This document shows positions 16,215 to 28,031 of a DNA stretch of 64,000 nucleotides, piece after piece. The stretch spans positions 1,302,001 to 1,366,000 of the forward strand of contig NZ_JACVPA010000001.1 of the NCBI RefSeq assembly GCF_018882155.1, in the 5' to 3' direction. Position 1 is the first letter of the stretch, and each line of letters starts with the position of its first letter. A model generated the notes under the pieces. It did not search any database. It had not been told where the DNA came from and saw only the letters and a list, made by a program, of their open reading frames with translations. A program made the translations under genes and the position numbers. Source of the stretch: Polynucleobacter nymphae (GTDB lineage Bacteria; Pseudomonadota; Gammaproteobacteria; Burkholderiales; Burkholderiaceae).

Positions 16215-17366
16215 TTAACTTTGCACTAGGCGTCGATGACGATGAATGCTCATCAATATCCCCGCACCAAACCCAAGAGTAACCAAAGCTGTACCACCGT
16301 AGCTAATAAATGGTAACGGAACACCAACGACTGGCAGTAAGCCGCTCACCATGCCAATGTTCACAAACGCATAAGTAAAGAAAATCAGCGTTACTGCAGC
16401 GCCCAGTAAACGCGTAAATAGGTTCGGCGCACTTGCTGAGATTGCTAGGCCTCTTTTAATAAGGGCAAAGAACAAGGCAATCAATATTAGATTACCAAGC
16501 AAGCCAAACTCTTCTGAGAAAACTGCAAATACAAAGTCGGTATGTTTTTCTGGAATAAATTCTAAATGTGCCTGCGTACCTTGAAACCAGCCCTTACCAA
16601 AAAATCCACCAGAGCCAATAGCAATCATGGATTGAATTGTGTGAAAACCCTTTCCAAGCGGATCACTAGTAGGGTCTAGCAAAGTACAGATGCGATGTTT
16701 TTGGTAGTTGTGTATGAATGGCCAGGCAACATCATGCGCGCAAATCGTGCTGCCAAAAATAATAATAAGCAGAATACCAATAACACCAAGACCTACAAAA
16801 GGCAGAATCCATTTCCATGGCAAGCCAGCTAAGATGATGACGTAGAGACCAGCTGCAAAAACAAGGAGTGCTGTGCCTAGATCTGGTTGGCGCGCTATTA
16901 GGAAAACTGGAATAGCCAAAATAATTGCTGCTACTGCGTAGTCCCAGCCCTTCTGAATGCCTTCGCGCTTCTGAAAGTACCACGCAAGCATAAGGGGCAT
17001 TGCAATTTTCATGATTTCAGATGGCTGAATAACAAAGCCAATATTGAGCCAGCGACGCGCGCCTTTTTTAATCAATCCAAATACAGCTACCGCAATCAAT
17101 AGCGCAATACCAATACCGTAAATCCAAACAGCACCCGTCTCTAACCACTTGGGTGGAATGCGAGAAACAATCCACATCACGATAAATGACAGTGCAAGGT
17201 TGCGTAACTCATCTATGATTTGAACAGGTGTATTTTGACTTGCAGATAAAAATGTAAAAAAGCCAATGGCCGCTAATCCAAGTAAAATAAGGCCTAGCTC
17301 GCGATCTAGTCCAGCGAATATGCCGAAGAATAAACTTTTAATTTTGATTAAGGGGCTCTTTTCCAC
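16215..17366 (-). CDS. rodA: peptidoglycan glycosyltransferase RodA (SEDS family)
   Basis: 383 residues with about ten transmembrane helices. SEDS hallmarks are present: QPSEIMKIAMPL, ARQPDLGTALL (essential Asp loop) and the C-terminal GVPLPFISYGGTALV. It polymerises glycan strands for cell elongation in partnership with PBP2. The start is GTG at 17366, with AAGGAG just upstream inside the end of mrdA; the two genes overlap by 19 bases and are translationally coupled. It is the last gene of the mreBCD-mrdA-rodA operon. Confidence 0.95.
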   Translation of the reverse strand: MEKSPLIKIKSLFFGIFAGLDRELGLILLGLAAIGFFTFLSASQNTPVQIIDELRNLALSFIVMWIVSRIPPKWLETGAVWIYGIGIALLIAVAVFGLIKKGARRWLNIGFVIQPSEIMKIAMPLMLAWYFQKREGIQKGWDYAVAAIILAIPVFLIARQPDLGTALLVFAAGLYVIILAGLPWKWILPFVGLGVIGILLIIIFGSTICAHDVAWPFIHNYQKHRICTLLDPTSDPLGKGFHTIQSMIAIGSGGFFGKGWFQGTQAHLEFIPEKHTDFVFAVFSEEFGLLGNLILIALFFALIKRGLAISASAPNLFTRLLGAAVTLIFFTYAFVNIGMVSGLLPVVGVPLPFISYGGTALVTLGFGAGILMSIHRHRRLVQS

Positions 17367-19255
17367 TCAGGAATCTCCTTAGGCCACTTGCCCTCAATGT
17401 AATAGTCCAATGCCTTGCGAGCAATTGGCGCTGCGTATTGCGCACCAAAGCCTGCGTTTTCAACCACCATTGCAATCACGATAGTAGGTTTATCTGCGGG
17501 GGCAAATGCAATATATAAAGCATGATCTCTTAAGAATTCTGCAGTAGCGCTATGTTTATATTCTTTCGAATTCAAACTAAAGACTTGGGCAGTACCAGTT
17601 TTACCTCCAACTTGATATCCCGTGCCCTTAAATGCTGCAGCAGAAGTGCCAGAGTTATTCACTTCGACCATTGCTTTTTTGATGACCTCAATATTTTCCT
17701 GGTTCAGATCGATGCGATAACTTTCTTTTGGGGTTGTTAATACTCGGTTACGAGTAAATGGATCTTCAATGGCTTTTACCAAGTGCGGTTTCATCACAAT
17801 GCCATTGTTTGCTACGTTTGCCATTGCGTGCGCTAATTGCAAAATGGTGAAAGCGTTATAGCCCTGGCCAATACCCAAAGAGATCGTTTCACCTTCGTAC
17901 CATTTTTGCTGCTCAGGTTTCTTGAAGGTATTTTTCTTCCACTCAGTTGACGGGAGAACGCCCCTAGTTTCGCCTTCCAAATCAATGCCGGTGATTTGAC
18001 CAAAGCCAAGAGGCTTCATAAAGTCATGCATCATATTGACACCCATATCACGAGCGAGCGTGTAGTAATAGGTATCACAGGATTCAACAATTGACTTTTG
18101 CATATCAACGATTCCGTGACCACCCTTCTTATCATCGCGGAAGGTGTGGTTACCGAAATTAAAATAACCAGGATCAGAAATTGTTTGTGAAGGTGTACGT
18201 TTCTTATTCTCCAAAGCAGCAAGCGCCATGAAAGGTTTATAGGTTGACCCTGGCGGATAAATTCCCTTTAGTGGACGGTTATAGAGCGGTTTTTGTGGAG
18301 AGTCATTGAGCTCTTTCCATGTTACGGAGTCAATCCCTTCAACGAAATCATTTGGATTGAAGTTAGGCTTAGATACAAAAGCCAAGACATCACCCGTTTC
18401 AGGTTCGATAGCTACAAATGCGCCGCGGAAATTTCCATAGAGCTGCTCAACTAAGTACTGCAATTTAATATCAACCGAGAGCACCACATTTTTACCGGGC
18501 ACGGAAGGTGAGCTAGACAGTGTGCGCACTGGTTTTCCGCCTGCAGTGATTTCTACTTGATCATATCCGGGCACACCACGGAGAACAGTTTCGTAGCTTT
18601 GCTCCAAGCCAATCTTGCCAACATATTGAATGCCTGGCAAAAAAGAGGCCTGCAAAGCATCTGGGTCATCAGTTTTAGCACCCTCGATTTCGGCTTGCAT
18701 GCGCTCCTTATCCCTTTGAGAAACTCGACCGATATAGCCGATCAGGTGAGAGGCTAACTCGTTATACGGATACTCCCGAAAGCTTCTGGCACGGATCTCA
18801 ACCCCCGGAAAACGGTAGCGATTGGCCATAAAGCGTGCAGTTTCAGCTTCATTGAGCATGGATCGCAGGGGAAATGTGCCCATATTTCGGGAATCTTCCA
18901 AGGAGCGTTTGAAATTACGACGATCTTTGGGTGAAATATCAACAATTTCAGAAAGGTTGTTAATGAGTTGGTCAACATTGCCCTTAAGCTCTTCGGCATT
19001 GACATCTAAGGTAAGGGCTGAGTAGTTTCTGCCAATCACAATGCCATTGCGATCAATGAGAAGTCCACGATTAGCTGGTGCCGGCACTAAAGCGATACGA
19101 TTACTTTCAGCTAACAAAGCATACTTACCATGGCTGAAAAGTTGTAACCACACCAAGCGAGTTATTAAAAGTAAAAAACAAAATGTGACAAATAAAGTCG
19201 CAATATGAATGCGTTCTTGAAATGAGTCAAGGTTCGGTTTTTTAAATGAAACCAT
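17348..19255 (-). CDS. mrdA: penicillin-binding protein 2, elongation transpeptidase
   Basis: 635 residues. N-terminal transmembrane helix (about 19-38), PBP dimerisation domain, and transpeptidase domain with the active-site STYK at 337-340 (Ser337), SCD at 392-394 and KTGT at 552-555. It cross-links peptidoglycan along the side wall together with RodA and MreBCD. It starts 8 bases after mreD and overlaps rodA. Confidence 0.96.
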   Translation of the reverse strand: MVSFKKPNLDSFQERIHIATLFVTFCFLLLITRLVWLQLFSHGKYALLAESNRIALVPAPANRGLLIDRNGIVIGRNYSALTLDVNAEELKGNVDQLINNLSEIVDISPKDRRNFKRSLEDSRNMGTFPLRSMLNEAETARFMANRYRFPGVEIRARSFREYPYNELASHLIGYIGRVSQRDKERMQAEIEGAKTDDPDALQASFLPGIQYVGKIGLEQSYETVLRGVPGYDQVEITAGGKPVRTLSSSPSVPGKNVVLSVDIKLQYLVEQLYGNFRGAFVAIEPETGDVLAFVSKPNFNPNDFVEGIDSVTWKELNDSPQKPLYNRPLKGIYPPGSTYKPFMALAALENKKRTPSQTISDPGYFNFGNHTFRDDKKGGHGIVDMQKSIVESCDTYYYTLARDMGVNMMHDFMKPLGFGQITGIDLEGETRGVLPSTEWKKNTFKKPEQQKWYEGETISLGIGQGYNAFTILQLAHAMANVANNGIVMKPHLVKAIEDPFTRNRVLTTPKESYRIDLNQENIEVIKKAMVEVNNSGTSAAAFKGTGYQVGGKTGTAQVFSLNSKEYKHSATAEFLRDHALYIAFAPADKPTIVIAMVVENAGFGAQYAAPIARKALDYYIEGKWPKEIPEWKRAP

Positions 19256-19263
19256 ACAACCTC

Positions 19264-19788
19264 TTACAGTGGCCGATTATGATCAACGTCAATCGGGCGA
19301 CGTTGAGGTGCTAACAGTATGCGAGTTGCTAATGGCCAAAGCATTGCCTCAATGATGGCTTGAATGGCGCCTGTTAAGGCCCACCAATACAGTTCACCAC
19401 TGAGCAGCCAATGCACTAAGACTGGAAATAAAGAAACCAGCAAGAAGATGGGCAGTAGATGGAGGGCTTGCGATAGAACCGTGAGCGCCACAATCCGCCT
19501 ATGCCAAGAGATGGCTACATAGGCTACTAGGGAATAGCTAAAGGCATGGAGGCCCAAAAGATCAGAGTTATGCACATCAATCAATAATCCAAGAATGAAA
19601 GCCGAAATCACGCTAACGTAACGATGTTGATGGATATTCCAAAACACAATACACAGAATGAGCCAGTCTGGCACCCATCCATAATTACCAATTGGTAAAA
19701 GATTTAATAGCAGCGCACAAAATAAGCTGAAATAAATAAAGACCGGGTTGACCGGGCGCAATATATAGCCGCTTTGGAAGTCAATCAT
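19264..19788 (-). CDS. mreD: rod shape-determining protein MreD
   Basis: 174 residues, five or six hydrophobic helices, with the N-terminal IYFSLFCALLLNLLP and ILGLLIDVHNSDLLGLHAFSY stretch typical of MreD (the DxxxxxxxGxHA region). It is an inner-membrane partner of MreC and PBP2. Its ATG overlaps the mreC stop by four bases (ATGA arrangement), which indicates coupling. Confidence 0.92.
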   Translation of the reverse strand: MIDFQSGYILRPVNPVFIYFSLFCALLLNLLPIGNYGWVPDWLILCIVFWNIHQHRYVSVISAFILGLLIDVHNSDLLGLHAFSYSLVAYVAISWHRRIVALTVLSQALHLLPIFLLVSLFPVLVHWLLSGELYWWALTGAIQAIIEAMLWPLATRILLAPQRRPIDVDHNRPL

Positions 19789-20720
19789 TGCATTCCTCGC
19801 GCACGAGTTTGGCGACGGCCTGGAGTATTGCTTAACGGTGTAGTGGCGCTCGATTTGTTATTGATAGTTGGTGCCTTAGCGTCAAACTGCGGATCATATA
19901 AAAAAGCTAAGGCTTGGCGATAGCGATTGACTGCAGCGACTGGAACACAAAATACATTAGAAGAGTTTTTATCGGCATTGCGCTCAATTTTGCTAATGAC
20001 TGCAACCGCAAATCCTGGTGGGTAAATACCATCAATGCCGGAGGTAAGCAAAATATCGCCAACTTCTAAGTCACTGGCGACAGGCAAATAGCGTAATTCC
20101 AAAGGATTTCCACGCCCCGCCCCAAAAATAGCGGCACGCAGGCCGTTGCGGGCGACCTGCACTGGAACGGCAAAATCACGATCTTCTAGTAAGGAGACCT
20201 CAGCGGAGCGTTCATAGAGGCGGACCACTTGGCCAAGGATGCCGGAGTCGTTGGCGATGGGGTTACCGAGCTTTAAACCATCATTACTGCCACGGTTGAT
20301 CACAATACGCTGCGAGATTGGGTTGGGCGGGTTAAAGAGAATTTCTACTGGTAAGGTTTTGAAGGCAACTTGTTTTTGCAGTGCCATCAGCTCACGCAAA
20401 TTTTGATTCTCTACCATCAAGAATTCAGATTGATTTGCTAATAAAGAGAGTTCTGCTTGGCGTACCTTCATTACTTGATTTTCTTGATCAAGCGTTGACC
20501 GAGTAGTGAAATACTCTGATGTCGTCTCAAAAATATTGCGGGGGGCCATCATGACATATTCAAGCGGCCGCAAGATCCAATTCACATTATTGCGAATCGG
20601 GTCGAGAGCTTTAAAACGGAAATCAATCAGCATCAGAGCGATGCTGATTGACAGACAGACAATCAGTTTGAGTAAGGCCGGAATGCCCTGTCTGAAAAGT
20701 GGTGGAGCGCTATGTCGCAA
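19785..20720 (-). CDS. mreC: rod shape-determining protein MreC
   Basis: 311 residues: a single transmembrane helix near 17-33, a coiled coil around 70-110, and the MreC beta domains with VVINRGSNDGLKLGNPI and GDILLTSGIDGIYPPGFAVAVI. The last 35 residues are polar and basic. It acts in the periplasm, organising the elongasome. The gene begins 24 bases after mreB. Confidence 0.95.
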   Translation of the reverse strand: MRHSAPPLFRQGIPALLKLIVCLSISIALMLIDFRFKALDPIRNNVNWILRPLEYVMMAPRNIFETTSEYFTTRSTLDQENQVMKVRQAELSLLANQSEFLMVENQNLRELMALQKQVAFKTLPVEILFNPPNPISQRIVINRGSNDGLKLGNPIANDSGILGQVVRLYERSAEVSLLEDRDFAVPVQVARNGLRAAIFGAGRGNPLELRYLPVASDLEVGDILLTSGIDGIYPPGFAVAVISKIERNADKNSSNVFCVPVAAVNRYRQALAFLYDPQFDAKAPTINNKSSATTPLSNTPGRRQTRARGMQ

Positions 20721-20744
20721 TTCCCTGATCGACGTGTATGTCGC

Positions 20745-21812
<1,068 letters not shown>

Positions 21813-21850
21813 TTAATAAAAAATATATAGGAATGATACTCTAGCGCCCC

Positions 21851-22144
21851 ATGAATCTTGATGATGTCCAGCGCATTGCGCACCTCTCTAGGCTTGAGTT
21901 AAGTCAGGCAGAAGCCGAGGCAGTTTTGCCTCAATTGCAGGCTATTTTTTCTCTGGTTGAGGAAATGCAGGCTGTCGATACCACTGGCTTGGAGCCGCTT
22001 GCTCACCCAATCCTATTTTTGCGTGATTTGGCTCAACCACTGCGCATTGACCAAGTCAGTGAGTCTGATCACCGTTCGGAGAATATGAAGTCTGCCCCCG
22101 CGCAGCTAGAGGGGTATTTTTTGGTTCCGAGGGTGATTGAATGA
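21851..22144 (+). CDS. gatC: Asp/Glu-tRNA amidotransferase subunit C
   Basis: 97 residues, normal for Gat[14 protein letters not shown] at the start and VPRVIE at the end, with the [11 protein letters not shown] segment. GatC stabilises the GatA-GatB interface in the complex that makes Asn-tRNA and/or Gln-tRNA by transamidation. It overlaps gatA by four bases (ATGA). Confidence 0.95.
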   Translation: MNLDDVQRIAHLSRLELSQAEAEAVLPQLQAIFSLVEEMQAVDTTGLEPLAHPILFLRDLAQPLRIDQVSESDHRSENMKSAPAQLEGYFLVPRVIE

Positions 22145-23658
22145 GTTGGCATAACACCCCCATCTCACTTATGGCGAAAGCCTTGACTGCCAAAGAGGTC
22201 TCCAGCGCTGAATTAACCCAATACTTTTTAGATCGAATTGAAGCTGGAAAGCAGTGGAATGCCTACTTAGATGTGAATGCTCACTTAAGCTTAGAACAAG
22301 CATCTAAAGCAGATAAGTTAATCTCTACTGGTAAGGCTGGCAAGTTGACTGGTATTCCAATTGCCCATAAAGATGTCTTCGTCACTCGGGGCTGGAAGTC
22401 GACTGCCGCCTCCAAAATCCTAGCTGGTTACCAGAGCCCCTTTGACGCTACGGTGGTTGCCAATCTCGGAATTCCCGATGAAAACAATCCGCATGGTGCT
22501 GGCATGGTTTGTCTTGGCAAGACCAATATGGATGAATTTGCCATGGGGTCTTCTAATGAAAATTCTGCCTATGGGCCAGTATTAAATCCCTGGAATGTGG
22601 CCTATGTTGCTGGCGGATCTTCAGGCGGCTCCGCTGCTGCGGTTGCCGCTGGCTTAGCTCCGATTGCAACAGGCACTGATACTGGTGGCTCAATCCGTCA
22701 ACCTGCTGCATTTTGTGGCTTGACTGGCATTAAGCCAAGTTATGGGCGCGTTTCTCGATATGGAATGATTGCTTATGCCTCTTCATTGGATCAGGCAGGC
22801 CCCATGGGTAAATCGGCTGAAGATTGCGCTTTAGTTCTTTCTGCAATGTCATCACATGATCAGCGCGACTCCACTTCACTAGCGGATTCTGGCGAGGACT
22901 ATGGCCGTTATCTCAATCAGAGTTGGCAAGAAGGCAATACAAACTCTGCTAAACCGCTAGAAGGTTTGCGAATTGGCTTGCCCAAAGAATTTTTTGCTGA
23001 AGGATTGGCCGCTGATGTTGCAAAGTCAGTAGGTGAAGCTGCAAAGACTTTAGAAAGCTTAGGCGCAAAATTAGTTGAAGTGAGTTTGCCTAAAACGAAA
23101 CTATCCATTCCCGTGTATTACGTATTAGCACCTGCAGAAGCCTCTAGTAATTTGAGTCGTTTTGATGGCGTCCGTTACGGTCATCGAGCCACTGAATATA
23201 AAGATCTTGGTGATATGTACCAGAAATCTCGCACCGAAGGCTTTGGTGCGGAAGTCAGGCGCCGCATCTTGATTGGTACTTATGTTCTGTGTCACGGTTA
23301 CTACGATGCTTACTACCTGCAAGCACAAAAAATTCGCCGGATTATTGCGGCAGATTTTCAGGCGGCATTTAAAGAGTGTGATGTGATTCTTGGGCCAGTT
23401 GCGCCTGATGTGGCATGGCGCCTGGGGGAGAAGTCAAAAGATCCAGTGCAAATGTATTTAGAAGATATTTATACGCTCTCAACGAATTTAGCTGGACTAC
23501 CCGCAATGAGCGCCCCCTGCGGATTTAATGCAAATGATTTACCTATCGGCATGCAGCTCATTGGCAATTACTTTTCTGAGGCACGCTTATTACAAGTGGC
23601 GCATCAGTATCAGCAAGCCACAGATTGGCATTTGCGACAAGCTAGTGGGGTGGCATGA
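22141..23658 (+). CDS. gatA: Asp/Glu-tRNA amidotransferase subunit A
   Basis: 505 residues of the amidase-signature family. The catalytic Ser-cisSer-Lys triad is Lys77 (AHKDVF), Ser160 in GGSSGGS and Ser184 in TGGS. It releases ammonia from glutamine for the GatB active site. Overlaps gatC and gatB by four bases each, so the three are one translationally coupled unit. Confidence 0.97.
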   Translation: MSWHNTPISLMAKALTAKEVSSAELTQYFLDRIEAGKQWNAYLDVNAHLSLEQASKADKLISTGKAGKLTGIPIAHKDVFVTRGWKSTAASKILAGYQSPFDATVVANLGIPDENNPHGAGMVCLGKTNMDEFAMGSSNENSAYGPVLNPWNVAYVAGGSSGGSAAAVAAGLAPIATGTDTGGSIRQPAAFCGLTGIKPSYGRVSRYGMIAYASSLDQAGPMGKSAEDCALVLSAMSSHDQRDSTSLADSGEDYGRYLNQSWQEGNTNSAKPLEGLRIGLPKEFFAEGLAADVAKSVGEAAKTLESLGAKLVEVSLPKTKLSIPVYYVLAPAEASSNLSRFDGVRYGHRATEYKDLGDMYQKSRTEGFGAEVRRRILIGTYVLCHGYYDAYYLQAQKIRRIIAADFQAAFKECDVILGPVAPDVAWRLGEKSKDPVQMYLEDIYTLSTNLAGLPAMSAPCGFNANDLPIGMQLIGNYFSEARLLQVAHQYQQATDWHLRQASGVA

Positions 23659-25127
23659 TGCAATGGGAAGTCGTTATTGGTCTAGAGACCCACGCTCAGC
23701 TACAAACTCAATCAAAAATATTTAGTGGTGCAAGCACCCGCTTTGGTGCGGAACCCAATACGCAAGCATGCGCAGTGGATTTAGCTCTACCAGGAGTATT
23801 ACCAGTGCTCAATCGCCAAGCGGTTGAGCATGCTATTCGTTTTGGATTGGCAGTTGGCGCCAAAATTTCGCCTGCAAGTATTTTCGCCCGCAAGAATTAT
23901 TTTTATCCAGATCTACCTAAGGGCTATCAAATTAGTCAGATGGATCTTCCAGTAGTCATTGGCGGCCATCTTGAGATCTTGGTTGGCGATGAAGTGAAGG
24001 TCGTTGAATTAACCCGCGCCCACATGGAAGAAGATGCTGGTAAATCGGTTCACGAAGAGGGTTTTATGGGGCCGCATGGCGAGCCCTCTAGCGGCATTGA
24101 CTTAAATCGTGCTGGTACCCCGCTTTTAGAGATTGTTACTGAGCCTGTCATGCGCAGTGCCGCAGAGGCAGTGGCATATGCAAAAGCTTTGCATACCCTC
24201 GTAGTGTGGTTAGGAGTGTGTGATGGCAATATGCAAGAAGGATCTTTCCGCTGTGATGCGAACGTGTCTGTTCGCCCAATGGGGCAAAAAGAGTTCGGTA
24301 CCCGTTGCGAGATCAAGAACCTGAATTCATTCCGCTTTCTAGAAGAAGCTATTCAATATGAAGTGCGTCGCCAAATTGAATTAATCGAAGACGGCGGAAC
24401 AGTTGTTCAAGAGACCCGTTTATACGACCCCGATCAAGGCGAAACTCGCAGTATGCGTAGCAAAGAAGATGCTAACGACTATCGCTATTTCCCAGATCCC
24501 GACTTATTGCCAGTTGTAATTGATGATGCGTGGATTGCGCAGGTGCGCAATCAGATGCCGATACTTCCAGCACAACTTCGCCAGCAATGGCAGGCAGACT
24601 ATGGCTTGAGCGCTTACGATGCACAATTGTTGACGCAAGATCGTGATACTGCAAAAGTCTTTGAGGAGTTATTGGCAATTGTTGGCAAGCCTTTAGCAAA
24701 AGCTGCTGCGAATTTAATTGCTGGTGAATTTGCTTCTTCTTTAAACCGCGCTGGCATTGCAATGGCGAATGCGCCACTGAAAGCATCTCATTTAGCTCCC
24801 TTGCTGACTCGTGTAGCTGATGGCACTATCTCTCATAAGATCGCTAAGGAAATCTTTGCGATTTTGTGGGAAGAGGCTATTGCTGGTAAGGCGACTAGCA
24901 CTGTCGACCAAGTGATTGATGCCAAAGGCCTTAAGCAGATTAGCGATAGCGGAGCTATTGAAGCAATCATTGATCAAGTGCTAGCGGCAAACCAGAAGTC
25001 GGTGGAAGAGTTCCGCTCTGGCAAAGAAAAGGCGTTTAATGCGCTTGTGGGTCAGATAATGAAAGCCTCTCAAGGCAAGGCCAATCCGGGCCAAGTAAAT
25101 GAACTCTTACGTAAAAAACTGAGTTAA
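23655..25127 (+). CDS. gatB: Asp/Glu-tRNA amidotransferase subunit B
   Basis: 490 residues. [17 protein letters not shown], the conserved HMEEDAGKS and [13 protein letters not shown], and the C-terminal YqeY-like tail domain (ending VNELLRKKL) identify GatB. This subunit phosphorylates and amidates the mischarged tRNA. Either of two adjacent ATGs may be the start; the first overlaps the gatA stop. Confidence 0.97.
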   Translation: MMQWEVVIGLETHAQLQTQSKIFSGASTRFGAEPNTQACAVDLALPGVLPVLNRQAVEHAIRFGLAVGAKISPASIFARKNYFYPDLPKGYQISQMDLPVVIGGHLEILVGDEVKVVELTRAHMEEDAGKSVHEEGFMGPHGEPSSGIDLNRAGTPLLEIVTEPVMRSAAEAVAYAKALHTLVVWLGVCDGNMQEGSFRCDANVSVRPMGQKEFGTRCEIKNLNSFRFLEEAIQYEVRRQIELIEDGGTVVQETRLYDPDQGETRSMRSKEDANDYRYFPDPDLLPVVIDDAWIAQVRNQMPILPAQLRQQWQADYGLSAYDAQLLTQDRDTAKVFEELLAIVGKPLAKAAANLIAGEFASSLNRAGIAMANAPLKASHLAPLLTRVADGTISHKIAKEIFAILWEEAIAGKATSTVDQVIDAKGLKQISDSGAIEAIIDQVLAANQKSVEEFRSGKEKAFNALVGQIMKASQGKANPGQVNELLRKKLS

Positions 25128-25153
25128 CCCAAAGCAAGCTAAGAAAGAATTAA

Positions 25154-25828
25154 ATGAGCGCAATAGATCCAAAGCTAGCCGAACAAGAGGAGTTGGTTGC
25201 CGAGTGGCTGCGTGCAACCCCAGGCTTTTTTGATCGCTATGCCGACCTCTTTAATGAGATTCGCCTCAAGCATCCGCATGAGGATCGTGCCATCTCATTG
25301 CAGGAGCGTCAGATGACGGTGTTGCGTACTCAAAATCAAGAGCTCAATCGTCGTTTAAGTGAGATGCTACATTTTGGGAGTCGTAACGATAAAACCCAAC
25401 AAAGCTTAGTTGCTTGGTTGTTACGTTTAATGAAGGCAAATAATCAAGCTGACATTGAAGGTGCAATTACTTCTGGATTGGCTGAGGTATTCGAGGTTGA
25501 GTCTGCGCAGTTGCTAGCCCCAAATTCTGCATTTGGCCCTTGGGTAGATACACCACTATGTGGCTCGACTAAAGAGTTGGCTGCGGCAAGCATCAATCTA
25601 TTGGCAAGCCAAACTACGCTGAGCCCAGACTGGCAAAGTATGGTGGCTATTGGTTTGCCGCTGGGTAAGAGTATTGGCGCTACCCAATCCCCCGCAGTTT
25701 TATTACTAGCAAGCAAAGATGAAACCCGCTTTACCGCAGATATGGGCGCCTTCTATTTACGTCAGATCGCGGAACTCACTGCAGCAGCTTTGGATCGCAT
25801 CCAGGCTTATGAAATTACCAGCGACTGA
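25154..25828 (+). CDS. DUF484 family protein
   Basis: 224 residues with the family N-terminus (VAEWLRATPGFFDRYADLF), a coiled-coil stretch (residues 50-75, rich in Arg/Gln/Glu) and a GAF-like C-terminal half. The molecular role is unknown, but in many Proteobacteria it lies directly before xerC, as it does here with a 20-base overlap, so the two are almost certainly co-expressed. Confidence 0.88.
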   Translation: MSAIDPKLAEQEELVAEWLRATPGFFDRYADLFNEIRLKHPHEDRAISLQERQMTVLRTQNQELNRRLSEMLHFGSRNDKTQQSLVAWLLRLMKANNQADIEGAITSGLAEVFEVESAQLLAPNSAFGPWVDTPLCGSTKELAAASINLLASQTTLSPDWQSMVAIGLPLGKSIGATQSPAVLLLASKDETRFTADMGAFYLRQIAELTAAALDRIQAYEITSD

Positions 25829-26810
25829 TCTTCATCCTCTCGTACAAGAGTATTTGCACGAGTTACATGTATTGCGTCAACTCTCGCCGCATACACTCAA
25901 AGCGTATGGCATGGATCTTGGGGAGCTGCAAAATTTTGCTCTTGAAGACTCTATTGATTTATTAAAAGTTAGCAATGGTCATGTGCGCCGTTGGGCCGGT
26001 CGTTTGCATTCCAAGGGAAAGTCTTCGAGAAGTATTGCTAGGGCACTTTCAGCTTGGCGTGGCTGGTATCACTGGCTCACTGAGAAAGATGCGAGGCGGG
26101 ATGCGCGCGCTGGCAAACTGACTAGCAACCTAGTAGCCAACCCAGTCGATGATGTCAAGGCCCCTAAGCGCTTGAAGTCTTTGCCTAAAGCCCTATCAGT
26201 TGAGCAAGCACTTTCCTTAGTTAATCAAGCCATCCAAGAGGCGCAAGAGAAAAAAGACTTGGAATCGATTCGGGATGCAGCAATTATTGATTTGCTTTAC
26301 TCCTCAGGCTTACGTCTTTCTGAGTTATTGGGTATCGATGTGATGCAGAGTAAAGACCGCCAAAATGAATCTGCGGGATGGCTAGATTGGGATGCTGCTG
26401 AAGTTACTGTTTTAGGCAAGGGCGGTAAAAGGCGCTCAGTACCGGTTGGAGCTCCAGCCATGCAGTCGCTCAACATATGGCGGCAGATTCGGGATGCCAG
26501 TAGTTATGCTGAGCAATCAAATGCACTTTTTTTATCAGCAACTGGCAAACGTTTATCACCACGTACGGTTCAGGCGCGCCTACGCACTTTAGCGATGCGT
26601 GCAGGACTCCCTACCCATGTACACCCGCACATGATGCGCCACAGCTTTGCTAGCCATGTTCTGCAATCCTCCCAAGATTTACGGGCTGTTCAAGAAATGC
26701 TGGGGCATGCCAGCATTGCTAGTACGCAGATTTATACGTCTTTAGATTTTCAACACCTTGCTCAGGCATACGATAAAGCACATCCACGTGCCAAGGCTGG
26801 TAAAGGCTGA
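25809..26810 (+). CDS. xerC: tyrosine recombinase XerC
   Basis: 333 residues from the ATG at 25809. An N-terminal SAM-like DNA-binding domain precedes the catalytic domain with SSGLRLSE (Arg), HMMRHSFASH (His-x-x-Arg) and GHASIASTQIYT, where Tyr is the nucleophile. It resolves chromosome dimers at dif with XerD. The frame is open upstream to 25719 but those codons lie inside DUF484 and do not fit. The internal loop with DARRDARAGK is longer than in E. coli. Confidence 0.92.
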   Translation: MKLPATDLHPLVQEYLHELHVLRQLSPHTLKAYGMDLGELQNFALEDSIDLLKVSNGHVRRWAGRLHSKGKSSRSIARALSAWRGWYHWLTEKDARRDARAGKLTSNLVANPVDDVKAPKRLKSLPKALSVEQALSLVNQAIQEAQEKKDLESIRDAAIIDLLYSSGLRLSELLGIDVMQSKDRQNESAGWLDWDAAEVTVLGKGGKRRSVPVGAPAMQSLNIWRQIRDASSYAEQSNALFLSATGKRLSPRTVQARLRTLAMRAGLPTHVHPHMMRHSFASHVLQSSQDLRAVQEMLGHASIASTQIYTSLDFQHLAQAYDKAHPRAKAGKG

Positions 26811-26878
26811 GGAACTCAGTAAGATAGTGGGTTTCCCGCTTGGGGATGCATTACTTCTAGATTTTGATTGGATTATTC

Positions 26879-27919
26879 ATGGCACTAATTCCGGTAACTA
26901 TTTTGACCGGCTTCTTAGGAAGCGGTAAAACAACTTTGCTCAAACATATTTTGACCGAGCAACATGGCAAAAAAATTGCTGTGATTGAGAATGAGTTTGG
27001 CGAAGAGAATATCGATAACGATATCTTGGTTCAAGACAACCAAGAAAATATTGTGCAGATGAGTAACGGCTGTATTTGCTGCACCATTCGCGGCGATCTC
27101 GTTGATGCTTTAAATGAGCTTTGGGAGCAACGCAAGGATAAGAAGATTAGTTTTGATCGGGTTGTGATTGAAACGACTGGCGTGGCTAATCCTGGCCCAG
27201 TGGCTCAAACTTTTTTTATGGACGATGACGTTGCCGACCATTACGTCTTAGATGCTGTTGTAACCTTGGTAGATGCCAAGCATGGACCACACCAGTTAAC
27301 TGAGCACGAAGAGGCGCAGCGCCAAGTGGGCTTTGCAGACCAGATCTTCATTACCAAAACCGATCTAGTTACACCTGCTGAAGTTGAGGCTCTGCGTAAT
27401 CGCTTGATGCACATGAACCCAAGAGCACCGATTACTGGGATCTCTAAAGGAGTTGTGCCTCTTGATGCAGTGTTAGATCTCAAGGGATTCAATCTCAATG
27501 CCAAGCTCGACATTGATCCGCATTTTTTAGAGCAAGAGGATCATGATCACAGTCACGATCATGACCACAACACTTGTGGACATGACCATAGCCATGAGCA
27601 CCATCATGGTCACGCAGGGCATACAGACCGCATTCAGTCCTTTGTTTTTCGTAGTGATAAACCCTTTGATCATAAAAAGTTAGAAGACTTCCTAGGGGGC
27701 ATTTTGGAGGTTTTTGGTGAAAAGATGCTGCGCTATAAAGGCGTGCTCTATGTGAAGGGCAGCAACCGAAAAGTAGTGTTTCAGGGGGTTCATCAAATGA
27801 TGGGCAGTGATTTGGCCGGCCCATGGGGTGCTGAACCCAAGCAAACCCGGATGGTCTTTATAGGTATTGATTTGCCTAAGGACACCCTACTGGCTGGGCT
27901 CGAGGGATGTTTGGTATAG
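26879..27919 (+). CDS. CobW/COG0523 family GTP-dependent metallochaperone
   Basis: 346 residues from the ATG at 26879. P-loop [11 protein letters not shown] at 11-21, the metal-binding CxCC (Cys65, Cys67, Cys68) in NGCICC, and a GTPase specificity motif TKTD near 159-162. A His-rich loop at 222-248 carries 13 His and one Cys, as expected of a zinc- or other metal-handling member. The C-terminal CobW domain is intact. It precedes dksA, a pairing seen in other bacteria in connection with zinc limitation. No sequence resembling a Zur operator is visible upstream. Confidence 0.88.
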   Translation: MALIPVTILTGFLGSGKTTLLKHILTEQHGKKIAVIENEFGEENIDNDILVQDNQENIVQMSNGCICCTIRGDLVDALNELWEQRKDKKISFDRVVIETTGVANPGPVAQTFFMDDDVADHYVLDAVVTLVDAKHGPHQLTEHEEAQRQVGFADQIFITKTDLVTPAEVEALRNRLMHMNPRAPITGISKGVVPLDAVLDLKGFNLNAKLDIDPHFLEQEDHDHSHDHDHNTCGHDHSHEHHHGHAGHTDRIQSFVFRSDKPFDHKKLEDFLGGILEVFGEKMLRYKGVLYVKGSNRKVVFQGVHQMMGSDLAGPWGAEPKQTRMVFIGIDLPKDTLLAGLEGCLV

Positions 27920-27948
27920 GAAGTTTCGGGTACAATCCGCCGCCACGG

Positions 27949-27968
27949 TCAATATTAAAAAATATTGA
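27949..27968. repeat. inverted repeat in the cobW-dksA intergenic region
   Basis: TCAATATT (27949-27956), spacer AAAA, AATATTGA (27961-27968): a perfect 8-bp inverted repeat 63 bases upstream of dksA. It lacks a T tract after the stem, so it is more likely an operator or a weak RNA hairpin than a terminator. The binding factor is unknown. Confidence 0.5.
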
Positions 27969-28031
27969 TTAAAGCACTGTAAAAGTTTGGCAGAATGAGG
28001 CAATAATGCTTCAAATCTAGGAAAGAATGAG

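Noticed and set aside
27949..27968. Zur operator between cobW and dksA
   Set aside because: The repeat does not resemble the usual Zur-box pattern, and it lies after cobW rather than before it.
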